Assembly: GCF_022414535.1 (NCBI RefSeq)
Contig: NZ_JADWYM010000017.1
Coordinates: 1 to 64,000, forward strand
Reading direction: 5' to 3'
Source of the DNA: Streptomyces sp. MUM 2J
Lineage (GTDB): Bacteria > Actinomycetota > Actinomycetes > Streptomycetales > Streptomycetaceae
Length of the DNA stretch: 64,000 bases
Below are positions 54,660 to 62,069 of the stretch, piece by piece. A program made the translations under genes and the position numbers. Under the pieces are notes generated by a model that saw only the letters and a program-made list of their open reading frames with translations, made no database searches and had not been told where the DNA came from. Every line of letters begins with the position of its first letter. Position 1 is the first letter of the stretch.

Positions 54660-55739
54660 ATGACCGTCACCACCACCGAGAAGACGATCGCCGAGAAGGC
54701 GGCCTCCGTCGAATTCCGCGGCCTGCGCCGGCAGTTCGGGACGACCACGGCCCTGGACGGCCTCGACCTCGCCGTCCGGCCCGGTGAGTTCCTCGCCCTG
54801 CTAGGCCCCTCCGGCTGCGGCAAGACCACCGCTCTGCGGATGCTCGCCGGGTTCGAACACCCCGACTCCGGCGAGGTGCTGGTCGACGGCGAGGACGTCA
54901 CCCGCGTCCCGGCCCATCGCCGCGACGCCGGGATGGTCTTCCAGTCGTACAGCCTCTTCCCCCATCTCGACGCGGTCGACAACGTCGCCTTCGGGCTGCG
55001 CATGCGCGGGGTCCGTAGCGCCGAACGCCGCGCCCGGGCCGCCGAACTGCTGGAGCTCGTCGGTCTCGCCGACAAGGGCCGGCGGTTCCCGCACCAGCTC
55101 TCCGGCGGTCAGCAGCAGCGCATCGCCCTCGCGCGGGCCCTCGCACTGCGCCCGCGGGTGCTGCTCCTCGACGAACCGCTGTCGGCGCTCGACGCCAAGG
55201 TGCGCCTCACGCTCCGCGAGGAGATCCGCCGCCTCCAGCAGGAACTGGGCATCACCGCCCTCTTCGTCACCCACGACCAGGAGGAGGCGCTGTCACTCGC
55301 CGACCGGGTCGCCGTGATGCACGCCGGACGGCTCGAACAGTGCGCCGCGCCCGCCGAGCTGTACGGCCGGCCGGCCACGGCGTTCGTCGCCGAGTTCGTC
55401 GGCACGATGAGCCGCGTCCCCGGGAAGCTCGCCGACGGGCTCGTCGAGGTGCTCGGCCGACGGCTGCCCGTCGACGGCCCCGTGCCCTCGGCAACCGACG
55501 TGGACGTGCTGGTGCGCCCGGAGGCCGTCGGTGTCCGCGCCGACGCGGGCTCCGGGGCCCGGGTGGCCGCAACGGCGTTCCTGGGCGCCGCCACCCGCGT
55601 CACGGTGCGGCTGGCCGACGGCACGGAGGTGAAGGCAGACCTGCCCACGCACGAGGCGGCCGCCCTCGGCGCCGGCACCGAGGTGACCGTGTCGCTGCCG
55701 GACCGCCCCGTGCTGGTGGCGGACCGCGGCGGCAGCTGA
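54660..55739 (+). CDS. ABC transporter ATP-binding protein
   Basis: 359 residues. Walker A GPSGCGKTT (about 44-52), Q-loop VFQSYSLFPH, signature LSGGQQQR, Walker B LLLDEPLSALD, H-loop VTHDQ, and a C-terminal TOBE-like regulatory domain (about 245-355). Family membership is the polyamine/iron/phosphonate/sulfate type. It energises the import system encoded just upstream. A 78-base gap separates it from the HAD-EEP fusion gene. Confidence 0.93.
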   Translation: MTVTTTEKTIAEKAASVEFRGLRRQFGTTTALDGLDLAVRPGEFLALLGPSGCGKTTALRMLAGFEHPDSGEVLVDGEDVTRVPAHRRDAGMVFQSYSLFPHLDAVDNVAFGLRMRGVRSAERRARAAELLELVGLADKGRRFPHQLSGGQQQRIALARALALRPRVLLLDEPLSALDAKVRLTLREEIRRLQQELGITALFVTHDQEEALSLADRVAVMHAGRLEQCAAPAELYGRPATAFVAEFVGTMSRVPGKLADGLVEVLGRRLPVDGPVPSATDVDVLVRPEAVGVRADAGSGARVAATAFLGAATRVTVRLADGTEVKADLPTHEAAALGAGTEVTVSLPDRPVLVADRGGS

Positions 55740-55817
55740 CCCCGGCCGGCCCCCCGCCCCGTCCTGTACACCGTCCTCGACGGTCCCCCCCCACGTACGC
55801 ATCCGAAAGAGACAACC

Positions 55818-57266
55818 GTGACCCGACTCCCGCTCCAGGCCGTGCTGTTCGACATGGACGGCACGCTCGTCGACACCGAGCGGCTGTGGTGGGAGGTGGT
55901 GGAGCACGTCGCCGGCCGGCCGCTGACCGAGGCCGACCGGCCGCAGGTGCTCGGCCGTCCCGTCGAGCACACCGCCGCATGGCTGGCCGAGGCCACGAGG
56001 ACGCCCGCGGCGCGGCTCGCCGAGACGCTCCACCGGCAGTTCGCCGACCGCGTCCGCGCCGGTGCCGTCCCGCGTCCCGGCGCCCTGGAACTGCTCGACG
56101 CCCTCGCCCGCGAGGGTGTGCCCACCGCCCTGGTGACCGCCTCCTCCCGAGCCGTCGCCGACACCGTCCTGGCCGCGCTCGGCGCCCACCGCTTCGCCGT
56201 GTCCGTCACCGCCGACGACACCGAACGCACCAAGCCCGCGCCCGACCCCTACCTGGCCGCCTGCCGGGCCCTCGGCGTGGACCCGGCGCACTGCGTGGCC
56301 GTCGAGGACACCGCGACGGGTGTCGCCTCCGCCGAGGCGGCGGGCTGCGCGGTGCTCGCCGTGCCGTCGCTCGCCCCGATCGACCCGGTACCGGGCAGGA
56401 CCGTCCTGGAAGGTCTGGACGACGTCACCCCCGAGCGCCTGCGCGGGCTGCTGCCGTACCGGCTGCGGATCATGACCTGGAACCTGTGGTACGGAGGCAC
56501 GAAGGTCCGCGACCACCGGGCCAAGCAGATCAAGGCCATCAAGGAGTCCGGTGCCGACGTGGTCGGCCTCCAGGAGACGTACGGCACCGCCGCCGAGGAG
56601 CTCGCCGACGCCCTCGGCTGGCACCACCACAGCGCCGGCGAGAACCTCGGCGTCATCAGCCGCCACCCGATCACGCACCGCCTCGGCGACCCGGACGTCG
56701 GCTTCTACGGCGCGGCCGGGGTCCGCGTCCGGGTCGGGGACCGCGCGGCCGACGTCTGGACCGCCCACCTCGCCCCCGAGCCCTACGGCCCCTACGGTGC
56801 CGCCTTCCACCGGCTGCCCGCCGAGGAGCTCGCGGCGCAGGAGGAGGAGCGGCTCGCCCAGATGCGGGACACCCTGCAGCGGATCGGCCGGTCACGGGCC
56901 CCCGGGGTCCCCGTCGTCCTGGTCGGCGACCTCAACTGCCCTTCCCACCTGGACCGGCAGGACGCCGCCTGGCCGGTGACCCGGGCCGCCGAGGACGCGG
57001 GGCTGGGCGACTCCTACCGGCAGGCCCACCCGGACCCCGTCCGGGACCCGGGGCCCACCTGGTCCCCGGTGCACTCCGAGCACGAGGACGGCAGCGGGCG
57101 CCCGGAGCCGCAGGACCGGATCGACTTCGTACTGCACCGCGGGCTGACCGTGCTGGACTCGCGGACGCTCGTCACCGGGCGCCTGCGGCCCTGGCCGGAC
57201 GTCGCGGACAACGACTGGCCGTCCGACCACGCGGCGGTGATCACCACGTTCTCCCTGCCCGGGTGA
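55818..57266 (+). CDS. HAD phosphatase - endonuclease/exonuclease/phosphatase (EEP) fusion protein
   Basis: 482 residues in one open frame. Residues 1-212 are a HAD subfamily IA phosphatase: DMDGTLVDT (Asp12, Asp14), VTASS, Lys139 in TKPAPDP, and EDTATG (Glu163, Asp164). Residues 216-482 are a complete EEP domain: MTWNLW (Asn222), LQETYG (Glu253), TAHLAPEP (His317), VGDLN (Asp371, Asn373), RIDFVL (Asp436) and SDHAA (Asp470, His471). The HAD cap has no lysine, which argues against a phosphonoacetaldehyde hydrolase. No signal peptide is seen, so it acts in the cytoplasm, presumably on the imported compound: the EEP half would cut a phosphodiester and the HAD half remove the phosphate. The GTG follows GAAAGAG. 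This pairing in one protein is unusual. Confidence 0.88.
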   Translation: MTRLPLQAVLFDMDGTLVDTERLWWEVVEHVAGRPLTEADRPQVLGRPVEHTAAWLAEATRTPAARLAETLHRQFADRVRAGAVPRPGALELLDALAREGVPTALVTASSRAVADTVLAALGAHRFAVSVTADDTERTKPAPDPYLAACRALGVDPAHCVAVEDTATGVASAEAAGCAVLAVPSLAPIDPVPGRTVLEGLDDVTPERLRGLLPYRLRIMTWNLWYGGTKVRDHRAKQIKAIKESGADVVGLQETYGTAAEELADALGWHHHSAGENLGVISRHPITHRLGDPDVGFYGAAGVRVRVGDRAADVWTAHLAPEPYGPYGAAFHRLPAEELAAQEEERLAQMRDTLQRIGRSRAPGVPVVLVGDLNCPSHLDRQDAAWPVTRAAEDAGLGDSYRQAHPDPVRDPGPTWSPVHSEHEDGSGRPEPQDRIDFVLHRGLTVLDSRTLVTGRLRPWPDVADNDWPSDHAAVITTFSLPG

Positions 57267-57271
57267 GCGGG

Positions 57272-57303
57272 GCCGGTCGTGCGCACACCGGCGCACGACC
57301 GGC
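57272..57303 (+). terminator. Terminator after the HAD-EEP gene
   Basis: GCCGGTCGTGCGC (57272-57284) pairs perfectly over 13 bp with GCGCACGACCGGC (57291-57303), loop ACACCG, followed by TTT, only six bases past the stop. It closes the ABC operon. Confidence 0.85.
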
Positions 57304-57481
57304 TTTCGCGGTGCCGTACCTGGTGGCGGCGCTGCTGGTCACCGCACCGCGGCGGCGGTCGCGGGGCGCGCCGTGACGTCGCGGTGTCACCGGCGGTAAC
57401 CATTGCGGGAGCCGACGGGCATCCCGTAGGTTGTGCCGAACCTCCGCGACCTTACTGACTGGTAACACCGGTAGGTGCCTC

Positions 57482-60250
57482 ATGCGTTGGCCCTCAGGCC
57501 GCCTCACCACCGTCCGCGCCCGTATCGTGGCGCTCGCCCTCGCCCCGGCGGTCGCCCTGATGATCCTGTGGGCCTTCGCGATGGTCTCGGTCACCGGCGA
57601 ACTGCGCTCCCTCGTCCGGCTCCAGGGCGTGTACGAGGACTTCGGCACCCCCGTGGACACCGCGATCGGGCAGATCCAGATCGAACGGCGCCTGTCGGCC
57701 GCCTACCTGGGCGAGGACCCCGGAACCGCGTCGCCCGCGGCGCTCCTGGCGCAGCAGCGGCACACCGATCGGGCGGTCGACGCCATGCGGCAGGCGATCG
57801 ACGGGGGCGACCGCGGCCGCCTCACCGGCCGGCAGCGGCAGGTGCTCGACGCGATGACCGCCGCCGCCGGCCGGCTGGACGGGCTGCGCGCACGCGTCCT
57901 GGCCCGCACCGTCACCTGGGACGGCGCCGTGGACGACTACGACGACCTGGTGGAACCCGGCTTCGACGTCCAGTCGGCGCTCACCGCGCTCCAGGCCGGT
58001 CAGCTGGCCCGGGAGGCGCAGGTCGTCACCGAGCTGGTACGGGTCCGCGAGTTCGTCTCCCGTGAGGACGCGCTGGTCGCCGGGGCCCAGGCCGCCGGCG
58101 GCCTCACCGGCCGGCAGTACGACGCGCTCACCGCGACCGTCGAGGACCGCCGCGTCTTCGAGCGGACCTACGTGCCCGACCTGCCGGCGGACTCCCGCGG
58201 GCTGTTCGAGGACTTCCAGCGCGACGACCTCCACCGCAGCCTCGTCCGCAGTGAGGACGCCCTGCTCAGGGCGGGCGCCCGTGGGGCGGGCGACGCCGTC
58301 ACGGCCGGGACCTGGCGCAGCACCACCGACCGGGCCGTCCAGCGGTACATGGAGCTGTGCACGCGTGCCGCGGAGAACTCCGCGGCACGCGGCCGGGCCT
58401 TCGCCTACCGGGAACTCGCCAAGGCCGTCGTCGTGGGGGTGGTGGGCCTCACCGCGGTGGGGCTGTCGCTGTGGCTCGCCGTGCGCGGTGCCCGCCGCGT
58501 CTCCCGCCGCCTGGACGCCCTCCGGGACGCGGCCGACCTGCTGGCGTCCCGTCAGCTCCCCGACGTGATGCGCAGGTTGAGCGCGGGCGAGGAGGTCGAC
58601 GCGGTCGCCGAGGCGCCGCCGCTGGCCGGCACCGGTGTCGGCGCCGACGAGATCGGGCAGGTCGGCCGGTCCTTCAACGCCGCCCGGCTGGCCGCGGTCG
58701 AGGCCGCCGTACGGCAGGCCGCACTGCGGCGCGGCCTGTCGGCCGTGCTGCTCAACATCGCCCGCCGTAACCAGGCCCTGGTGCACCGGCAGCTCAAGCT
58801 CGTCGACACCCTGGAACGGCGCGCCGAGGACCCCGACATGCTGCGCGAGCTGTTCCGCATCGACCACCTCACCACCCGCATGCGGCGTCACGCGGAGAGC
58901 CTGATCATCCTCTCCGGTGACGTTCCCGGGCGGCGTTGGCGTCGCCCGGTGCCCGTCGCGGAGGTGGTCGCCGCGGCCGTCAGCGAAATCGAGGACTACG
59001 CGCGCGTCGAGGTCCCGCCGATGGACCCGGTCGGGGTCGCCGCCGACGCCGTCGCGGACGTCGTCCATCTGATCGCCGAACTCCTGGAGAACGCCACTGC
59101 CTTCTCACCGCCGCGCACCCGGGTCACCCTGCGCGGCGGGCGGGTCGGCGCCGGCTTCGTCCTGGAGATCGACGACCGCGGGCTCGGCCTCGACACCGAC
59201 CAGCTCGACGAGGCCACGCGCACCCTGACACGCCCCGACGACTTCGACCCCACCCGCCACGACCGCCTCGGCCTCTACGTCGTCGCCCGCCTCGCCGCCC
59301 GCCACGCCATCGAGGTCACCCTCCGCCGTTCTCCGTACGGCGGTACGACGGCGGTGGTGCTCCTGCCCACGTCCGTGCTCGCGGAGACGGATCCGGGGGA
59401 GCCGGGCGAGCCGGGGATGCCCGGACGGCTGGGGCCGGGCGAGCCGGCGGCCCCGGGTTCCGGGGCCCGGGAGGACACCTCGTGGGCGAAGGCGGCGCCC
59501 GCCACCCCGGCGCAGGAGGCCCCGGCGCACGAGGGCCCTCCCCGGCCTTCCCCCGTGCCAGCCGACCCGCGGCCGGTACCGCTGCCGAGCGGCAGCACGG
59601 ACGACCCGTCGGCCGGCCCGCACCCGCGGGATACGGTCCTGCCCCTGCGGCGCAGGACCGCCCCGGCGACCCGTGGCACAGCGCCGGACGGCGCGCGGGC
59701 CGCGACGGAACCGCGGCGCACGGACCCCGCGGACCCCGCGGACCCCGCGGACGCGGTGAGCCCCCCACGGGCCGGGAGCGGATCCGGGAGCGTGAGGGCC
59801 GCCGAGGCGGCCGGAGACGGGCGCGGCGCGCGGGCGACGGCGACCTCCGACCAGCCGGACGCGGCAGGGGCGACCGGGGCCGGGGAACGGGACCGGCGGA
59901 CCGCGCCAGGGGAACGGGACCGGCGGACCGGGCCCGGGTCCACGCAGGGCGACGACGCGGCCGGGAGCCGGCGGCAGGACCCGGTCGCCGGGTTGGGGCA
60001 AGGCGCGGGTGCCGGTGTGTCCGTGCTGCCCACCCGGATCGGGCAGGCCTCGCTCGTCGCCGGGCTGCGGACCGATCCGCCGGCCGCCGACCCGGGTCCG
60101 GGTCGCGAGCGCAGTGCCGAGGACATGCGGGCGATCCTCGGGGCGTTCCAGCGCGGTCTGGGCCGGGACCGCGGCGACGCGCCCGGCGGCGCCGCGACCG
60201 GGGGGCCCGCGGACACCGAGAGAGAGACGGACAGCGATCATGCGCCCTGA
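57482..60250 (+). CDS. cvnA: Conservon CvnA-type sensor with NIT and histidine-kinase-like ATPase domains
   Basis: 922 residues. Membrane helix 1 (about 12-37) and helix 2 (about 313-335) flank an extracytoplasmic nitrate/nitrite-sensing (NIT) type domain. Cytoplasmic parts are a HAMP-like linker, a helical DHLTTRMRRHAE region (about 460) in place of a canonical H-box, and an HATPase_c domain with N-box ELLENATAF (about 533) and G-boxes DDRGLGLD and DRLGLYVVARL. Residues about 640-922 form a long Pro/Gly/Ala/Asp-rich disordered tail with short repeats. GGTAGGT precedes the ATG. It is the first gene of a cvnABC unit. Confidence 0.9.
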   Translation: MRWPSGRLTTVRARIVALALAPAVALMILWAFAMVSVTGELRSLVRLQGVYEDFGTPVDTAIGQIQIERRLSAAYLGEDPGTASPAALLAQQRHTDRAVDAMRQAIDGGDRGRLTGRQRQVLDAMTAAAGRLDGLRARVLARTVTWDGAVDDYDDLVEPGFDVQSALTALQAGQLAREAQVVTELVRVREFVSREDALVAGAQAAGGLTGRQYDALTATVEDRRVFERTYVPDLPADSRGLFEDFQRDDLHRSLVRSEDALLRAGARGAGDAVTAGTWRSTTDRAVQRYMELCTRAAENSAARGRAFAYRELAKAVVVGVVGLTAVGLSLWLAVRGARRVSRRLDALRDAADLLASRQLPDVMRRLSAGEEVDAVAEAPPLAGTGVGADEIGQVGRSFNAARLAAVEAAVRQAALRRGLSAVLLNIARRNQALVHRQLKLVDTLERRAEDPDMLRELFRIDHLTTRMRRHAESLIILSGDVPGRRWRRPVPVAEVVAAAVSEIEDYARVEVPPMDPVGVAADAVADVVHLIAELLENATAFSPPRTRVTLRGGRVGAGFVLEIDDRGLGLDTDQLDEATRTLTRPDDFDPTRHDRLGLYVVARLAARHAIEVTLRRSPYGGTTAVVLLPTSVLAETDPGEPGEPGMPGRLGPGEPAAPGSGAREDTSWAKAAPATPAQEAPAHEGPPRPSPVPADPRPVPLPSGSTDDPSAGPHPRDTVLPLRRRTAPATRGTAPDGARAATEPRRTDPADPADPADAVSPPRAGSGSGSVRAAEAAGDGRGARATATSDQPDAAGATGAGERDRRTAPGERDRRTGPGSTQGDDAAGSRRQDPVAGLGQGAGAGVSVLPTRIGQASLVAGLRTDPPAADPGPGRERSAEDMRAILGAFQRGLGRDRGDAPGGAATGGPADTERETDSDHAP
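59723..59749 (+). repeat. Three 9-bp tandem repeats in the CvnA tail
   Basis: GACCCCGCG occurs three times in a row, encoding Asp-Pro-Ala units, and a degenerate fourth copy (GACGCG) follows. It lies in the disordered C-terminal tail. Confidence 0.85.
59882..59930 (+). repeat. Two 22-bp direct repeats, 27-bp period, in the CvnA tail
   Basis: The 22 bases at 59882-59903 recur exactly at 59909-59930, encoding GERDRRT twice with the linker AP. The period of nine codons keeps the frame. Confidence 0.85.
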
Positions 60251-60659
60251 CCAGAGCGACCAGCAGCCCGGCACCGACCTGGGCTGGCTGCTCGACGACC
60301 TCGTTGCCCGGACCGACCACGTGCGCCACGCCCTGCTGCTCACCGCCGACGGACTGCCGCTGAGCTGGACGGGGGGCATGCGCAGGCAGGACGTCGAGCA
60401 CCTGGCAGCGGTCTGCTCCGGCTTCCACTCCCTCGGCCGCTCGGCCGGCGACCGGTTCGACGCCGGCGGGGTACGCCAGACCATGGTCATGCTGGACGAC
60501 GCCTACCTCTTCGTCAGCCCGGCCGGTGACGGCAGCCGGCTGGCCGTGCTCAGTGAGGCGCAGACCGACGTCGGCCAGCTGGTCCACGAGATGGCCCTGC
60601 TGGTGCGCCGTCTCGGCAGCCACCTGAACGCCGCCGCCCGCTCGGCCCCCGGGGCCTGA
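60240..60659 (+). CDS. cvnB: Conservon CvnB-type roadblock/LC7 domain protein
   Basis: 139 residues with a roadblock/LC7 fold: DLGWLLDDLVARTDHVRHALLLTADGLPLSWTGG, then RQDVEHLAAVCSGFHSLG and the LAVLSEAQTDVGQLVHEMALLVRRLG helix. In conservons CvnB binds CvnA and CvnC, possibly at the membrane in the manner of a G-protein-linked complex. The ATG lies inside the last codons of cvnA (11-base overlap), so translation is coupled. Confidence 0.9.
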   Translation: MRPDQSDQQPGTDLGWLLDDLVARTDHVRHALLLTADGLPLSWTGGMRRQDVEHLAAVCSGFHSLGRSAGDRFDAGGVRQTMVMLDDAYLFVSPAGDGSRLAVLSEAQTDVGQLVHEMALLVRRLGSHLNAAARSAPGA

Positions 60660-60666
60660 ACCGGTC

Positions 60667-61041
60667 GTGAGCGACGAGCACTGGTTCGAGGACGAGACCG
60701 GGCCGATGGTCCGTCCGTACGCCGTGACCGGCGGTCGCACCCGTCCCTCGACCCGGCTCACGCTCGACCTGATGGCGTGCGTCACGGCCGTCGCCGCGGA
60801 CGACGTGCCGGCCGTCGACCACGCCCGGGCGCGCGTGCTGGCGCTGCTGCGCGGCGGGTCCCGCCCCGTCGTCGAGCTTGCCGCGGACGCCGATATGCCC
60901 CTGACCGTCGTCCGTGTCCTGCTCGGCGACCTCGCCGAGGCCGGTCTGGTGCGCGTCGACCCGCCGCGCCGCGCACCGGTGGGCCCGCACGCCGATCCCG
61001 AACTGCTGAGGGAGATCGCGGCACGCCTGCGGGAGCTGTAG
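60667..61041 (+). CDS. cvnC: Conservon CvnC-type DUF742 protein
   Basis: 124 residues, DUF742: VRPYAVTGGRTRPSTRLTLDLMACVTAV followed by a winged-helix-like part (RVLALLRGGSRPVVELAADADMPLTVVRVLLGDLAEAGLVRVD). The family pairs with the roadblock protein and with a small GTPase. It starts with GTG seven bases after cvnB. The expected next gene, a CvnD GTPase, is absent: after 173 bases the unrelated amidase gene begins. Confidence 0.9.
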   Translation: MSDEHWFEDETGPMVRPYAVTGGRTRPSTRLTLDLMACVTAVAADDVPAVDHARARVLALLRGGSRPVVELAADADMPLTVVRVLLGDLAEAGLVRVDPPRRAPVGPHADPELLREIAARLREL

Positions 61042-61140
61042 GGAGGGTGCGCGGAACCGCAGGTCCGGGCCGCGCAACGAATCACCGCGGGACCCGGCGG
61101 GGACGCAACGAACCGTTCACCGGTGTGCAACGGCTCCTCC

Positions 61141-61170
61141 TTGTCCGGCCGAGCCGGCCGACCGTACCGT
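61141..61170 (+). promoter_or_regulatory. Promoter of the amidase-monooxygenase operon with upstream repeats
   Basis: TTGTCC (61141-61146) and TACCGT (61165-61170) are 18 bases apart, about 45 bases before the amidase ATG. Upstream the hexamer GCAACG occurs three times in the same orientation (61074, 61105, 61127), and CCGTT..AACGG (61113-61133) forms an inverted repeat, so a regulator-binding array is likely. Confidence 0.55.
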
Positions 61171-61214
61171 CTAGGAGGTCCCCCGAACCCCTCCGTCACC
61201 GGTGAGGAACACGC

Positions 61215-62003
61215 ATGCGCACCGCCCTGCTCCAGAGCTCCGGCCGCCCCGGCTCGACCGCCGAGAACCTCAAGGTCCTCGACGAGGCCGCGGGCCGGGC
61301 CGCCGCCGCGGGTGCCGGGCTGCTGGTCGCGCCGGAGATGTTCCTGACCGGCTACGCGATCGGTGACGACATCGCCCGCCTCGCCGAGCCCGCCGACGGC
61401 GACGCCGCCGCCGCGGTCGCCGGGATCGCCGGCCGGCACGGCCTCGCGGTCGCCTACGGCTATCCGGAGCGCGACGGCGACACGGTCCACAACTCCGCCC
61501 AGCTGATCTCCGCCGGCGGAAGCCGCCTGGCGAACTACCGCAAGACCCACCTCTTCGGCGGCTTCGAGCGCGACCACTTCACCCCGGGCGAGCAGCCGGT
61601 CGTCCAGGCCGAGCTGGGCGGCCTCACGGTCGGGATCATCATCTGCTACGACGTCGAGTTCCCGGAGAACGTCCGCGCCCACGCCCTGGCGGGCACCGAC
61701 CTCCTCCTCGTGCCGACGGCGCAGATGCACCCCTTCCAGTTCGTCGCCGAGTCACTCGTCCCCGTCCGGGCGTTCGAGAACCAGATGTACATCGCGTACG
61801 TCAACCGGGTCGGTCCCGAGGGCACGTTCGAGTTCGTCGGCCTCTCCACGCTCGCGGGCCCCGACGGGACCGCCCGCACCCGGGCCGGCCGGTCCGAGGA
61901 ACTCGTCCTCGCCGACGTCGACCCGGTGTTCCTGACCGCCTCCCGGGAGGCGAACCCGTACCTGCAGGACCGCCGCCCCGGCCTGTACGGCTCCCTCCTC
62001 TGA
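61215..62003 (+). CDS. Nitrilase-superfamily amidase (DavA / 4-guanidinobutyramidase-like)
   Basis: 262-residue carbon-nitrogen hydrolase. The catalytic triad is complete: Glu in APEMFLTGY (about 41), Lys in YRKTHLFG (about 113) and Cys in IICYDVEFPE (about 147). The sequence pattern closely resembles Pseudomonas 5-aminovaleramidase DavA as I remember it. Directly downstream is a DavB-like 2-monooxygenase, so the substrate should be the amide that enzyme makes: 5-aminovaleramide from lysine, or 4-guanidinobutyramide from arginine. GAGGA lies six bases before the ATG. Confidence 0.9.
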   Translation: MRTALLQSSGRPGSTAENLKVLDEAAGRAAAAGAGLLVAPEMFLTGYAIGDDIARLAEPADGDAAAAVAGIAGRHGLAVAYGYPERDGDTVHNSAQLISAGGSRLANYRKTHLFGGFERDHFTPGEQPVVQAELGGLTVGIIICYDVEFPENVRAHALAGTDLLLVPTAQMHPFQFVAESLVPVRAFENQMYIAYVNRVGPEGTFEFVGLSTLAGPDGTARTRAGRSEELVLADVDPVFLTASREANPYLQDRRPGLYGSLL

Positions 62004-62069
62004 GCCGCCGACCGGTCCGATCCGTCCCCAGCCTCCCCCGTTCCACCTCGCGCAAGGAGTCCGTACCCC

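Noticed and set aside
55818..57266. HAD-EEP fusion as a frameshift or missed-stop artefact
   Set aside because: One uninterrupted frame spans both domains with full motifs on each side. The internal Met at about residue 219 has no ribosome site, so a single protein is the better reading; the caveat is kept in the finding.
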